From Trichostrongylus colubriformis (lineage: Eukaryota; Nematoda; Chromadorea; Rhabditida; Trichostrongylidae): a stretch of DNA of 64,000 nt. The DNA lies in contig OZ022257.1 of the NCBI GenBank assembly GCA_963978905.1, positions 27,233,274-27,297,273 on the forward strand, written 5' to 3'. The position numbers and the translations under genes were made by a program. The notes under the pieces were generated by a model. The model saw only the letters and a list, made by a program, of their open reading frames with translations. It searched no databases and was not told the DNA's origin. Below, one piece after another: positions 51,394 through 62,300 of this stretch (the stretch's first letter is position 1; each line of letters begins with the position of its first letter).

Positions 51394-52515
51394 CACGAGA
51401 GGTTTTGCTTTGCCTATACTATACTTAATGGTAGAACCTCTGGTGATAGAAGCTTTATGTGAAACAAGGCTATCGAGCTTAAAACTACCACCCTGCATGA
51501 GCTTATACAGAAGCAGGAGATCATTTCTCTTTCGTCTAAAAGCTAGAGTTGACAGCCCAAAGTTTTTATTCCTAGCCGTGCTAGATGGAATTTGATCATA
51601 TGCATATCCTAGTGCACGTATCATAAGTTTTCTAGTAAAGCTATTTTGAACCCGCTCCAATAGATTGATCGTTTTGACCTTGTAAGGATTAAAAACAGGA
51701 GTTCCATATTCTAAAACAGGCCTGATGAACGTTTTGTAAGCTTGGAGTAGTATGGAAACGTCTTTGGTTGAAAAAGCTCTGAATAAATTGTGAATCAGTA
51801 CAGTAGCCTTATTGGCTATCATGAGACAGTGCTCATCAAAGCTGAGCTTATCTGTTACCAAAAATCCTAAGTCTTTAACTTCGTACACACTGGGAAGCGT
51901 AATGCCATTTATAGTGTAAGAATGTTTGGGGTTGTGGCTGCCAAGGTGTAATATCCTTGTTTTTAATTCAGAAAGAGGCAAGTCCCATGATTTGGACCAC
52001 TTGTTCACGATTTCGATAGCATTCTGTAACGCACGTTTATCTGTATAATCATGTATGGGTCGGTATAATTTCAAGTCATCCGCGAATGCGCAAAACCTCG
52101 AATTATTGGCCGAAAGTAGGCTGAGCAAGTCGAATGTAAAAATGTTAAACAAAATTGTAGATAAAACGCCACCTTGAGGTACGCCGCTGGAGGCGATTCT
52201 AGGCTTAGAGAATGATGAGTTAACACGCACGACATATTCTCTGTTCAAAAGAAAGGATTCGATCCATGCAATGATACGATGATGGATTCCAACTACTTGC
52301 AATTTATGAAGCAACTTAGCATGAGATACTCTATCAAAGGCTTTGCAAAAGTCAAAATATATCACATCCACACTTTTCCCATCATCTAAATACGTTGTCC
52401 AGTCATTTAGCGCCTGCACCATAGCAGTAACCGTTGATTCCCCACTTTGAAACCCGTGCTGATTCGGAGATATTATCGAGTACTTTTCTAGATGGGACAC
52501 AATACGTTTTTTCAC
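51391..52515 (-). CDS. Non-LTR retrotransposon reverse transcriptase (CR1/jockey type), 5'-truncated
   Basis: A 374-codon open frame. RT motifs in order: NQHGFQSGES, then VIYFDFCKAFDRVSHAKLL (motif A, with the first catalytic Asp), SGVPQGGVLSTILFNIF (motif B), FCAFADDLKLYRP (catalytic FADD box), then ELKTRILHLG, and the thumb-like LDRV/NLLERVQNSFTRKL region typical of CR1/jockey proteins. The endonuclease domain and the first RT motif are missing; upstream sequence suggests an RPIS-like stretch out of frame. The stop codon lies at the start of a TAAA-type tail. The RT core looks intact, but the element is incomplete and could not move by itself. Confidence 0.88.
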   Translation of the reverse strand: MKKRIVSHLEKYSIISPNQHGFQSGESTVTAMVQALNDWTTYLDDGKSVDVIYFDFCKAFDRVSHAKLLHKLQVVGIHHRIIAWIESFLLNREYVVRVNSSFSKPRIASSGVPQGGVLSTILFNIFTFDLLSLLSANNSRFCAFADDLKLYRPIHDYTDKRALQNAIEIVNKWSKSWDLPLSELKTRILHLGSHNPKHSYTINGITLPSVYEVKDLGFLVTDKLSFDEHCLMIANKATVLIHNLFRAFSTKDVSILLQAYKTFIRPVLEYGTPVFNPYKVKTINLLERVQNSFTRKLMIRALGYAYDQIPSSTARNKNFGLSTLAFRRKRNDLLLLYKLMQGGSFKLDSLVSHKASITRGSTIKYSIGKAKPLV

Positions 52516-52758
52516 AATTTTTCCAAAGTTAAAGATAGTGTTTCAATTAATTGCCGGTTTGGTCAAATTTTGTCGTCTAGGTGAGCCGCTTCGCCAGCAT
52601 GAAGATCTGCTCCATTATGACGTACGAAAACTGACTATGTCCTTTTGTAGAGCAAGAAAATTCATCCCGTATAATACATGAAATGCCACATAAACCTGCA
52701 ACTTTATGGGAAAAATTTCGCTCAAAAAAAAAACGACACTACTTATGGAATGACCCAA

Positions 52759-53837
52759 CAATTTAGCAAAGCGCCGCGGAACAACTAACAGGTCAATAAA
52801 CGTCGTCGCGGCCGATAACACTCGAAAGGATGCAGCAGTGAAACTCGTATTTCATGCAAAATTATCATGACTTTTGAATTTACCGTTTCGGGCACGGTCT
52901 GAATGCTGCTATCATTTTGTGGAGGTATACACAGAATGCCCTTCTCGAAAACTCCATGCAAATTGCATCACTTCAACTGTTACTTTAGAAATGAAAGAGG
53001 AAAATAATATAGCGTTCAAAGTGGGCCGCACATATGCTCGACGCTTCATCACAGAAAAACGCTTGCCTGCGATCTGGAGAGGAAAGTGATTTTCTAGCCT
53101 GTAGAAGGAGAGTAACCTCCACGATTACTCTATCGATTTCGGCGAAAGTGCTAAACTTTTGGAAATGTTGTGTGAAGATTTTATTGTGAAGTGTGTTCCA
53201 ACTACAAGATAGTGGACTGGAAATCATGTTTGTGCGGAATATGGGCGAGCAACCACTGGGCATTTGAATTTGAGCCTGAAAAAGTCGGGGCTGTGTTTGA
53301 AAGTGCTTAATGAATTTCCGTATGCTTCAACGGTGAAACTGACGATATACGTACCAGTATTCGACATTTTATACGTCGTTGAGCTGTCACAAGACAAAAG
53401 CAACGCACTCACTTTTTTAATGAAGTTTTGACGGTGTGACCCTTTACCTCGATTAATCTTTCGCCATGTTTCGATCAAACAGACAATGTGAGCGGTAATA
53501 CAGTGCTTCGAATACTATTGAGAGGCAAATACTTCCCTTTTGCATCCGAAAACTACTCTGATCCCACTTTAAGGAAATAACAAATTCCATGACCTGAAAA
53601 TTACGGTCCCCGGTAGACAGTTTGAACAGTAGACAAAATGGCTTAGCCATGAGGAGGAAGTCATGTTCTCGGTGCGTTGTGGTTGGTGAGAGATATGAGA
53701 AGCAGTAGGACATGCTCGGATATCACAAGAACAGATGGCTTTTATGATGGATTTTATATTTATATTTGCTTATTCTATAACGAATTCTCCTGTTGCTGTA
53801 CTGCTGTGCTGCGGCGTTTTCGTTTGCTCTCATTTTA
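52759..53837. other. Unassigned stretch with weak - strand open frames
   Basis: Overlapping open frames of 84-92 codons on the - strand (53713 down to 52985) and a + frame at 52874-53089 show no recognisable domain. They may be an eroded gene or chance. No repeat was identified. Confidence 0.25.
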
Positions 53838-53940
53838 TTGTATTTACCAGTCGGATCGCCCAGCTGTCGCCGGGCGCGCTCTTCCTCAGGAACACCCGAC
53901 TTTACCAGGCTCCTTTGAAACTTCATTTTTCCTATGGATA
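53838..53940 (+). repeat. Dispersed family B 3' segment
   Basis: Best-preserved copy of the segment: ACCAGTCGGATCGCCCAGCT, GTCGCCGGGCGCGC, CAGGCTCCTTTGAAACTTCA, TATGGATAAGTTTAGCACAC. Related to 8241, 10395 and 50107. Confidence 0.55.
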
Positions 53941-54276
53941 AGTTTAGCACACTCCTTACATAAGTCAGCGGTTATATGATAGGGATACTGAGATTGGGCC
54001 CTCTGTGATAAAGATTATAAGGTGATATGTGGCAAGTGTTTGGCGCTGAGAAAGGAAAATCCAAACCTTCCACAAAAACTTCACTTTATTCGGTCCGATA
54101 GGTAGCGAAAGAGAACGTATTGTGGCCTTAGGTCTGACCAAAGATACAGTTGGTGACATCTTCGCATTATTGTGACATTATTTTATCAAAAATGAATAAC
54201 ACTGTTTGGTTCTCCTGACATCCACTAAAGGCAACTCCCCACTTATTTTGAAGGCCGCAGTGATAATAGATTTCAG

Positions 54277-54430
54277 CATCAGACCGGAGAAGGAAACGGA
54301 ATTCCTAGCCGCCATGACTCCGCAAAGGAATCTAATCAGGCCTGATCATCAAGCCTCATTTGTCGATGCAAATCCATATAGTTTTGGTAGAGTCAGTACT
54401 GCAACCTTAAAGAGCGGAGCGTTGGAGTAG
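54277..54430 (+). CDS. Candidate terminal exon, function unknown
   Basis: After the good acceptor tagatttcag, a frame of 50 codons runs IRPEKETEFLAAMTPQRNLI, then ANPYSFGRVSTATLKSGALE and a stop at 54428-54430. Composition and splice site look genuine, and it is in the right orientation to be the last exon of the receptor gene. It needs a phase 2 donor, whereas the last supported exon leaves in phase 0, so an intermediate exon is missing. It could also belong to another gene. Confidence 0.35.
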
Positions 54431-55130
54431 ACTAGGAACTACTAACGTTCTGTATGTGAAGAGTGAGTAATATTTATAGAAAAACGAAATCTGAAAGGGC
54501 TGCCGACCGACGACAGCTTGGCAATTTGACTGGTGTCCATACGATAATGTTAACAGGAGCTGCTCAGCGATGTGATTTAGCATGGACTTATAACATTGTT
54601 GAATTCTCACTTATCTGCACATTCATTGGTGCTACCCATTAGTCACAGAATTTGGAAAATGTATTCACTTGCGTTCCACCATCCGCTTCTGGTCCTCTAC
54701 GCACTTTATGATGGCTAATTAAGCCGACAATGATTTGCTAAATAGCTTGAAATAGCTTTCATCTACTGAATTACCCACCCGGTGATCGGTTCAGTCTATA
54801 CGTACTGTTCCTCGTACAACTAAACATGCCTGCATGCCATTCCAGTGTGCCGACACCTACTGCGACGTCAGCGCACAGCAAAATGACAGCGTGGGTACGA
54901 AATAGGTGTTTATATAAGTGGGAAAAGCTATCGCAATGATAACATGGCCTTACAATGATTCTCTAACACCCACTGGTTTCTCGCTACCTGAAGCGTTTGC
55001 TTTGCTCTATCGTTCCCTTATCACAATCCTTCATTTGCGGACGGACAGACACACTCACATACAAACATACTTACATACCGACATACCGACGAACAGACGC
55101 ACAAAGTTACTGGTTCATATAATAGAAGGA
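54431..55130 (-). repeat. Dispersed family B, inverted long copy
   Basis: The reverse strand begins near 55122 with CCTTCTATTATATGAACCAG and a GTATGTCGGTATGTAAGTAT tract. It then runs through GATAGAGCAAAGCA, TTATATAAACACCTATTTCG, CGCTGACGTCGCAGTAGG, CTGTGACTAATGGGTAGCAC and GAATTCAACAATGTTATAAG to the 3' segment. It is the most complete copy of the family in the window and has no coding region. Confidence 0.65.
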
Positions 55131-55289
55131 CTGTTGCATTTTATTTGCATTTGCTTTCACATTTCTTCGAGTCACTTTCCCTGATCCATCTATCTTCCCC
55201 TTATCTGCCTTTCTCGTTCATTGTGAGGTTAGTGTTCTGTTTTTCATCCCTCCCTTGTAGGGTTATTTTTCCTTTCTTGGTTTTCGCCA

Positions 55290-56180
55290 CACTATATATG
55301 ACCACCGAAACCACTCCGATTTTATTGATTTGTCCATGGCCAGAGGCAGAAGAATATCGGTCGAAAATGATCTCTGTCAGAACTTGCCGCCATGGGCTAC
55401 GAAGATGATCGAGATGTATGAGTCTTGCCGTGGAAGGATGGAGCAGGTGCTGACGTCCTCCGCGCGAAAAATGGCCGTCAAACTCACGAAGATCGAGGAA
55501 TGAGAGGGACTTCTATCCAGACTACGAGCACTATGAGTCATCATCGGAGCAACGAAAACATCCTATTTCATGGCTTTTCTCATAACGCACTCTATTATAC
55601 TATTAGGAAGATATGTGCGGATGAGGCGAAAAACGAAGATAGTTTCGGAGGATCGCATTGGTTGTAATCAATGAGCAAAGAAATGACACTGCTACCCGGA
55701 AATCCGTTCAAAAAGCACTCGAGAAGGTAGTCGAGACGTCGGGAGATAAAGGAGTGATGTCAGTATTTGAAAAAGATAAAATCACCCTGCATTGTCACGC
55801 CAGAAGACAAGCCAGGGCAGTTAACGCTAGATAACGGATTACTAAATTCAAAATTGATTATACGCGCACACGAGATCTGGACGACAAAGTGTTACGAAGA
55901 CTTTGTCCATTCTTGCGCCCGCCGAAGACTACGCGCCACGGAAGAGGAACCTCAGCTGTATAGGAATTCAAGGACGTAATCAGGAGAGATGAACATAAAG
56001 CAGAGAAGCCAGCCTCTGTGGTGCACGGCCTGCAAATCTGTGAGCTCAAGAACCTCAGGATTCCCTCCTTCCATCCCCGCACTACCCAGAAAAACCTTTT
56101 TCGAGTACGCCTCTAAGACAAATCAGCGTGCTGCCGATTTAACTATGAGTTTTATCGGAAACGGAAACAATTAGCAAAAA
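55290..56180 (+). pseudogene. Decayed CR1-like ORF1-type region (tentative)
   Basis: Short open pieces in changing frames: ENDLCQNLPPWATKMIEM, RIALVVINEQRNDTATRKSV with EKVVETSGDKGVMSVFEKDK, and DVIRRDEHKAEKPASVVHGL. The middle piece loosely resembles the 'LVI.G....' region of non-LTR ORF1 proteins. The endonuclease-like remnant immediately downstream on the same strand supports this. Many stops and shifts; not functional. Confidence 0.33.
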
Positions 56181-56389
56181 ACACCTAGTACAGATATTGC
56201 GTTCTGATAGGACCGTTTCTCTCATGAGCTTTACATTACGAGCTTCAGCTTCTTGTTATCAACAGCCCCGCTCTGATTGATTTCCGTCCAATCGACAATA
56301 ATCTGCTTGACCTTAATACTCTTCTGCTATCAGAACCCAACCCTCTTTCCTATGAACTTCTCGCTACATTCAGTCCTTATCTAAACAGG

Positions 56390-56767
56390 TCATAATGTCT
56401 TCCACTCTCAAAATCGTCATGGTTGTGTCCTATCGCAGTCCTTTCTGTTCTATAGAGATTTCATTTCTCACTTGAAAAATTGACCGAAAGAAGCACACCT
56501 ACGATAACGTTGGGGAAACTTCCATTCCCCTGATATTACCTGGAAACAGATTTCGTCCTTCAAAACGAATACAATTATTTGCATTTTGGCTTTGCTCCCC
56601 ATAATATGAATACACTCGATCGTGTTATCGCAAACAACTCAAACCTTCTTACTAATGTGGAAGTAGGTGCCCCTTTACATCAGACAATTCCTTTTCATTG
56701 GCTTGTAGTAATATTGAGCTTTTTTATGAATAAATTCTCAGGGTTTGAGCCACGGCGATTACGATAG
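56390..56767 (+). pseudogene. Non-LTR endonuclease (EEP) C-terminal remnant
   Basis: Pieces read VSYRSPFCS (a 'VYRPP'-like motif), LEKLTERSTPTITLGKLPFP, then after a stop YNYLHFGFAPHNMNTLDRVI with NNSNLLTNVEVGAPL. The spacing follows the end of the exonuclease-endonuclease-phosphatase domain of CR1/jockey-type retrotransposons, where 'NTLDLV..N....' leads to the catalytic 'SDH', here replaced. It has at least one frame change and one stop. It is not part of the RT at 51391, which lies on the other strand. Confidence 0.5.
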
Positions 56768-57463
56768 TACATGTGAGCACTTGTTGTGTGTTAATTGATA
56801 AAACATCTTGGACTCATTATCAACTTCCATCAGTGTTACTATAAATACCTTTTGGAACTACTGCTATGAGCTCATAGGCCCACTCCATCTATCATGAAAA
56901 AAACATGTTCAAGGAAAGAACCCGACATGGTTTAGTCTTTGAAAAGCGCGTTAAACAGCTGTACAGGAGTGGACAGTCGTTCAATGCCAATCTTATTCAA
57001 AGACAGTCACAGCGTTAAAAGAAAGCTACAAAACTTTGAAGCGACGTACGAGACGAGCACAGCCCTGTCTAAAAATCCAAGAGATGTTGAAAGTCTTGCT
57101 CCACAAGACTCAACAGCTCATCAGGCATGGGCTCCACCATAGGACCAAATAAGGAAGAGTCCACCGATAAGAGTCTGCGATGCCAATAAGGCTAAACCTT
57201 TCGCAAACCATTAACTTTCGCACCTTTTAGACTTGTAAAATTCGGAGTCTGACAAGGGAAGAACCCCAGGTCGAATTGCCCATTTGGAATGGGATACATG
57301 TAGTCCAACGTATTTTTGGCCGCTGATCTCGAATCTGCATTCCAACTTTGCGAAACGATTCTCAGCGGAGTTGTGAAGACTGATTTTCTTTTGCATGCCA
57401 ACACTAGGTTGATGTGGAACCTTTACTGGCGTAACGTTTGGACCTTCTCTTCTTCTTCAGAGG
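56768..57463. other. Unassigned stretch between retroelement remnants
   Basis: An open frame at 56939-57142 (SHSVKRKLQNFEATYETSTA) has no identified family. The rest shows many stops in all frames. Confidence 0.3.
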
Positions 57464-57618
57464 CCTGAAGATGGCTCAAAACTACCTTTATGCATTCCGT
57501 TCATCTCCGACAGGGTTAGCATTGCAATAAACCGCGGTATTGTTAGAGCACAGCTACAAAATGATGTTGTCCTAGTGGATATCCCTAAAGACAACATTAA
57601 ACGACAACTTGTTCGCAA
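57464..57618 (+). pseudogene. Penelope-like element fragment (tentative)
   Basis: One frame reads CIPFISDRVSIAINRGIVRA, then VVLVDIPKDNIKRQLVRNRL. This resembles the 'PFISD...I......VRVV.IP..NLK.QLVRNRLYD' segment that precedes the GIY-YIG endonuclease in nematode Penelope-like retroelements. It stops matching just where a gypsy-type zinc knuckle begins in another frame. Assignment is from memory of the family pattern. Confidence 0.4.
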
Positions 57619-59362
57619 CAGACTTACGATAACTGCGAGATCACTGGCCATAAGCGAGAATTCTGCAAGAATCTCACGCGGAAGAGGAAGCAGAGCCCGA
57701 AGCGCTGGCGAAGAACTGTGAGCAACGTCTTCATCGCCTCGACAGATCAACATCGCCACTGTATCCACTTTCTACCACTCACTTCAAATGGGAATACGAT
57801 ACGCATGCGTCTCGACACGGGAGGAGATGTCACGTTGCTGAGTAATACGGACTGGATCGCTATCGGACGTCCAAAGCTACTACGACCTCATCTGACGTTG
57901 GAGTCCGCCAACAACCAGCCTATCGATGAACGAGGATGCCGTGAGTGCCTTTTTGTCATCGATGGTCACCCCTAGACGAGGCACCTGTTACGTTGCCGAT
58001 ACGCCATCTCTGCCGGGTCTAACCGGATCGCCCAAAACGAGTTGTTATATCGTCGCTAACCGAGGACTCGATCGGCAATATATCTGCTACGACACTGAAC
58101 AATTTGCATGCCTTTCTCACTGCGCTCTGAAGAAGAGGTTCTTAGCGGTATTAGCACCAGAACTAGGACAATGCACAGAATCGGCGGCTAGATTGGCTCT
58201 GAAGTCTAGCCAAGCCCGTTCTTAAGAAGACTCTCCCCTACCATTTGCAGCTAGGCTGAAAATTTAACCGGAACCAGACCACGTAGTATCTACACAAGTC
58301 CTGACGCCCACTGACCGTTCAGGATAGGCCGCACCAACAGTTGCCGTTGAGAAGAAATATGGAACCGTCCGACTCTGCGCGGGCTACCCGCCTGAGCGAC
58401 GCCTTGGAATAACAACAACACCTTCCTTCAACCCCTGATGACATATTCATAAAGCTCAACGGAGGACGCTACGTCACAGCTCGGCCTTGCCGATGCGTAC
58501 ATGCAACTTAAAGTGGACGGTAACACGAAAGGGTGCGACGATCAAAACACACCAAGGACTCTATAGATTCAGCAGACTACTTTTTGGGGTGAAACATGCC
58601 CTGGCATCTTTCAGCAGCATCGACGCTCTCATTGCCAGACTGGAGGAAAAGGCCATCTCGACAACATATGACGACATACTGGTTACTGGCAGGACCATCG
58701 AAGAACACAACGTAACCGAATTCAGGATTACGGATTGCGCGTGTGACTCAATAGGTGTGGTTTCCTACAAATAGAAGCCACTTATCTTGGGTCCATAAGT
58801 AACGCTCGAGGACGACGAACTGATCCAGAAAAAATCAAGGCCACTCAGAAGATGCCGCTCCAAACGACGTCAGCCAGCTACGCGCTTTTCTTGAACTCAT
58901 CAATTTCTACGAGAACTTCGTCAATGACTTGCACAATCTGAGCGCTTCCGTGGACGCCCTGGCGAGGAAGGATGCTGACTACAACTGTACTCATGGCTGT
59001 TAATCATCTTTCGACAGGATGAAAGCAACTCTAAACTCGGATCTCCTGCTAACTCACTTCGACCCGAGCTGGCCAATCATCGTAGCTGCCGATGCCTCCA
59101 ACTACGGAATAGGAGCTACGCTTTCACGCCAGAAGGTCGTCTACCCTGCAAGTCGTTGCCTCACTTCGGCGCAAAAGAATTGCAGTCAAATAGAAAAAGG
59201 AGCGGTCGCTCTAATATTCACCCTACAGAACTTCCACAGATTCCTTCACGGAAGCTATTCACGCTGAAGACCGACCACAAACCTGGTTATATCTTTTTGG
59301 AATTGTTTACCAGTCAACGTAGTGAACTCAATATCTTCAGAGCCTTTTGGAGGCAAGTCTAG
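57618..59362 (+). pseudogene. Gypsy-like LTR retrotransposon gag-pol remnant
   Basis: In order and in several frames: a half zinc knuckle (NCEITGHKREFC, with the first Cys absent, Tyr in its place), a basic stretch, a retroviral-type protease site RLDTGGDVTLLSN (normally DTGAD), a stop near 57975, RT pieces (DDIFIKLNGGRY; AYMQLKVDG; GLYRFSRLLFGVKHALASF; YDDILVTGRTIEEHN, the catalytic box one residue short), then an RNase H start (PIIVAADASNYGIGATLSRQ) and TLKTDHKPG. Frameshifts, stops and a missing integrase make it inactive. No LTR was seen. It is cut at 59370 by the Helitron-like copy. Confidence 0.82.
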
Positions 59363-59370
59363 AAATATAA

Positions 59371-62300
59371 TCCTACTTTATATAATCGGCTAAGTGTGTC
59401 TGTTGGTGTGTGTGTGTGTGTGTTTGTGTGTGTGTGTCTGTTTGACCGGAAATTCATATCTGGCGTCGCAGCAAAGATAGGATCCTGGAATTTGGATATG
59501 TTATAGGGGATGGTAAGGAGATCCCAGCGGTGGTGGACCGAAAGTGATAGCAGCTGATAAGGGCTGATAAGGAGCCTCGAAAGGCTAATGTCACCTAATC
59601 CGTTTCGCCTTTCGGGTCGATCCTAGACTGTCGAAACTCATAGGTGTTTCGAGGGGTGGGACGGGCACATCAATGATGGGTGATCCGAATTGATAGCGGT
59701 TGATAAGATTCGATAAGGAGCCTCGAAAGGCTAATGTCACCAAATCCGTTTCGCCTTTCGGGTCGATCCTAGACTGTCGAAACTCATAGGTGTTTCGAGG
59801 GGTGGGACGGGCACATCAATGATGGGTGATCCGAATTGATAGCGGTTGATAAGATTCGATAAGGAGCCTCGAAAGGCTAATGTCACCAAATCCGTTTCGC
59901 CTTTCGGGTCGATCCTAGACTGTCGAAACTCATAGGTGTTTCGAGGGGTGGGACGGGCACATCAATGATGGGTGATCCGAATTGATAGCGGTTGATAAGA
60001 TTCGATAAGGAGCCTCATAAGGCAAATGTCGTTGAGTCCGTCTCACCTTTCGGATTGATCTTAGAGTGCCGACACTCACAGGTGTTTCGAGGGGTGGGAC
60101 GGGCACATCAATGATGGGTGATCCGAACTGATAGCGGTTGATAAGATTCGATAAGGAGCCTCATAAGGCAAATGTCGTTGAGTCCGTCTCACCTTTCGGA
60201 TTGATCCTAGACTGTCGAAACTCATAGGTGTTTCGAGGGGTGGGACGGGCACATCAATGATGGGTGATCCTAATTGATAGCGGTTGATAAGATTCGATAA
60301 GGAGCCTCATAAGGCAAATGTCGTTGAGTCCGTTTCACCTTTCGGATTGATCTTAGAGTGCCGACACTCACAGGTGTTTCGAGGGGTGGGACGGGCACAT
60401 CAATGATGGGTGATCCGAACTGATAGCGGTTGATAAGATTCGATAAGGAGCCTCACAAGGCAAATGTCGTCGAGTCCGTCTCACTTTTTGGGTTGATCTT
60501 AGAGTGCCGACACTCACAGGTGTTTCGAGGGGTGGGACGGGCACATCAATGATGGGTGATCCGAATTGATAGCGGATGATAAGATTCGATAAGGAGCCTC
60601 GAAAGCTAATGTTACCAAATCCGTTTAGCCTTCCGGGTCGATCCTAGACTGTTGAAACTCATAGGTGTTTCGAGGGGTGGGACGGGCACATCAATGATGG
60701 GTGATCCGAATTGATAGCGGTTGATAAGATTCGATAAGGAGCCTCACAAGGCAAATGTCGTCGAGTCCGTCTCACCTTTCGGATTGATCTTAGAGTGCCG
60801 ACACTCACAGGTGTTTCGAGGGGTGGGACGGGCACATCAATGATGGGTGATCCGAACTGATAGCGGTTGATAAGATTCGATAAGAAGCCTCACAAGGCAA
60901 ATGTCGTCGAGTCCGTCTCACTTTTTGGGTTGATCTTAGAGTGCCGACACTCACAGGTGTTTCGAGGGGTGGGACGGGCACATCAATGATGGGTGATCCG
61001 AATTGATAGCGGTTGATAAGATTCGATAAGGAGCCTCATAAGGCAAATGTCGTTGAGTCCGTCTCACCTTTCGGATTGATCTTAGAGTGCCGACACTCAC
61101 AGGTGTTTCGAGGGGTGGGACGGGCACATCAATGATGGGTGATCCGAACTGATAGCGGTTGATAAGATTCGATAAGGAGCCTCATAAGGCAAATGTCGTT
61201 GAGTCCGTCTCACCTTTCGGATTGATCCTAGACTGTCGAAACTCATAGGTGTTTCGAGGGGTGGGACGGGCACATCAATGATGGGTGATCCGAATTGATA
61301 GCGGTTGACAAGATTCGATAAGGAGCCTCATAAGGCAAATGTCGTTGAGTCCGTCTCACCTTTCGGATTGATCCTAGACTGTCGAAACTCATAGGTGTTT
61401 CGAGGGGTGGGACGGGCACATCAATGATGGGTGATCCGAACTGATAGCGGTTGATAAGATTCGATAAGGAGCCTCACAAGGCAAATGTCGTCGAGTCCGT
61501 CTCACTTTTTGGGTTGATCTTAGAGTGCCGACACTCACAGGTGTTTCGAGGGGTGGGACGGGCACATCAATGATGGGTGATCCGAATTGATAGCGGTTGA
61601 TAAGATTCGATAAGGAGCCTCATAAGGCAAATGTCGTTGAGTCCGTCTCACCTTTCGGATTGATCTTAGAGTGCCGACACTCACAGGTGTTTCGAGGGGT
61701 GGGACGGGCACATCAATGATGGGTGATCCGAACTGATAGCGGTTGATAAGATTCGATAAGGAGCCTCATAAGGCAAATGTCGTTGAGTCCGTCTCACCTT
61801 TCGGATTGATCCTAGACTGTCGAAACTCATAGGTGTTTCGAGGGGTGGGACGGGCACATCAATGATGGGTGATCCGAATTGATAGCGGTTGACAAGATTC
61901 GATAAGGAGCCTCATAAGGCAAATGTCGTTGAGTCCGTCTCACCTTTCGGATTGATCCTAGACTGTCGAAACTCATAGGTGTTTCGAGGGGTGGGACGGG
62001 CACATCAATGATGGGTGATCCGAATTGATAGCGGTTGATAAGATTCGATAAGGAGCCTCATAAGGCAAATGTCGTTGAGTCCGTCTCACCTTTCGGATTG
62101 ATCTTAGAGTGCCGACACTCACAGGTGTTTCGAGGGGTGGGACGGGCACATCAATGATGGGTGATCCGAACTGATAGCGGTTGATAAGATTCGATAAGGA
62201 GCCTCACAAGGCAAATGTCGTCGAGTCCGTCTCACTTTTTGGGTTGATCTTAGAGTGCCGACACTCACAGGTGTTTCGAGGGGTGGGACGGGCACATCAA

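Larger units (their letters stand above)
50634..52758. mobile_element. Mariner-type TIR element enclosing a retrotransposon
   Basis: Termini are inverted: TTGGGTCATTCCATAAGTAA at the left (preceded by TA), and the exact complement type CTTATGGAATGACCCAA at the right. GGTCATTCCATAAGTA resembles mariner-family ends. Imperfect inverted similarity continues for about 210 bp inward on both sides (GCTCTACAAA, AACCGGCAATT, GAAACACTAT...AATTGTG), so this is again two 5' ends facing out. No mariner transposase was recognised. The interior holds the reverse transcriptase at 51391-52515. The right-hand target TA is not intact (CA). Confidence 0.6.

Noticed and set aside
52985..53713. Three successive - strand open frames as a multi-exon gene
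   Set aside because: No motif, unconvincing splice sites, and overlapping + frames of equal quality.
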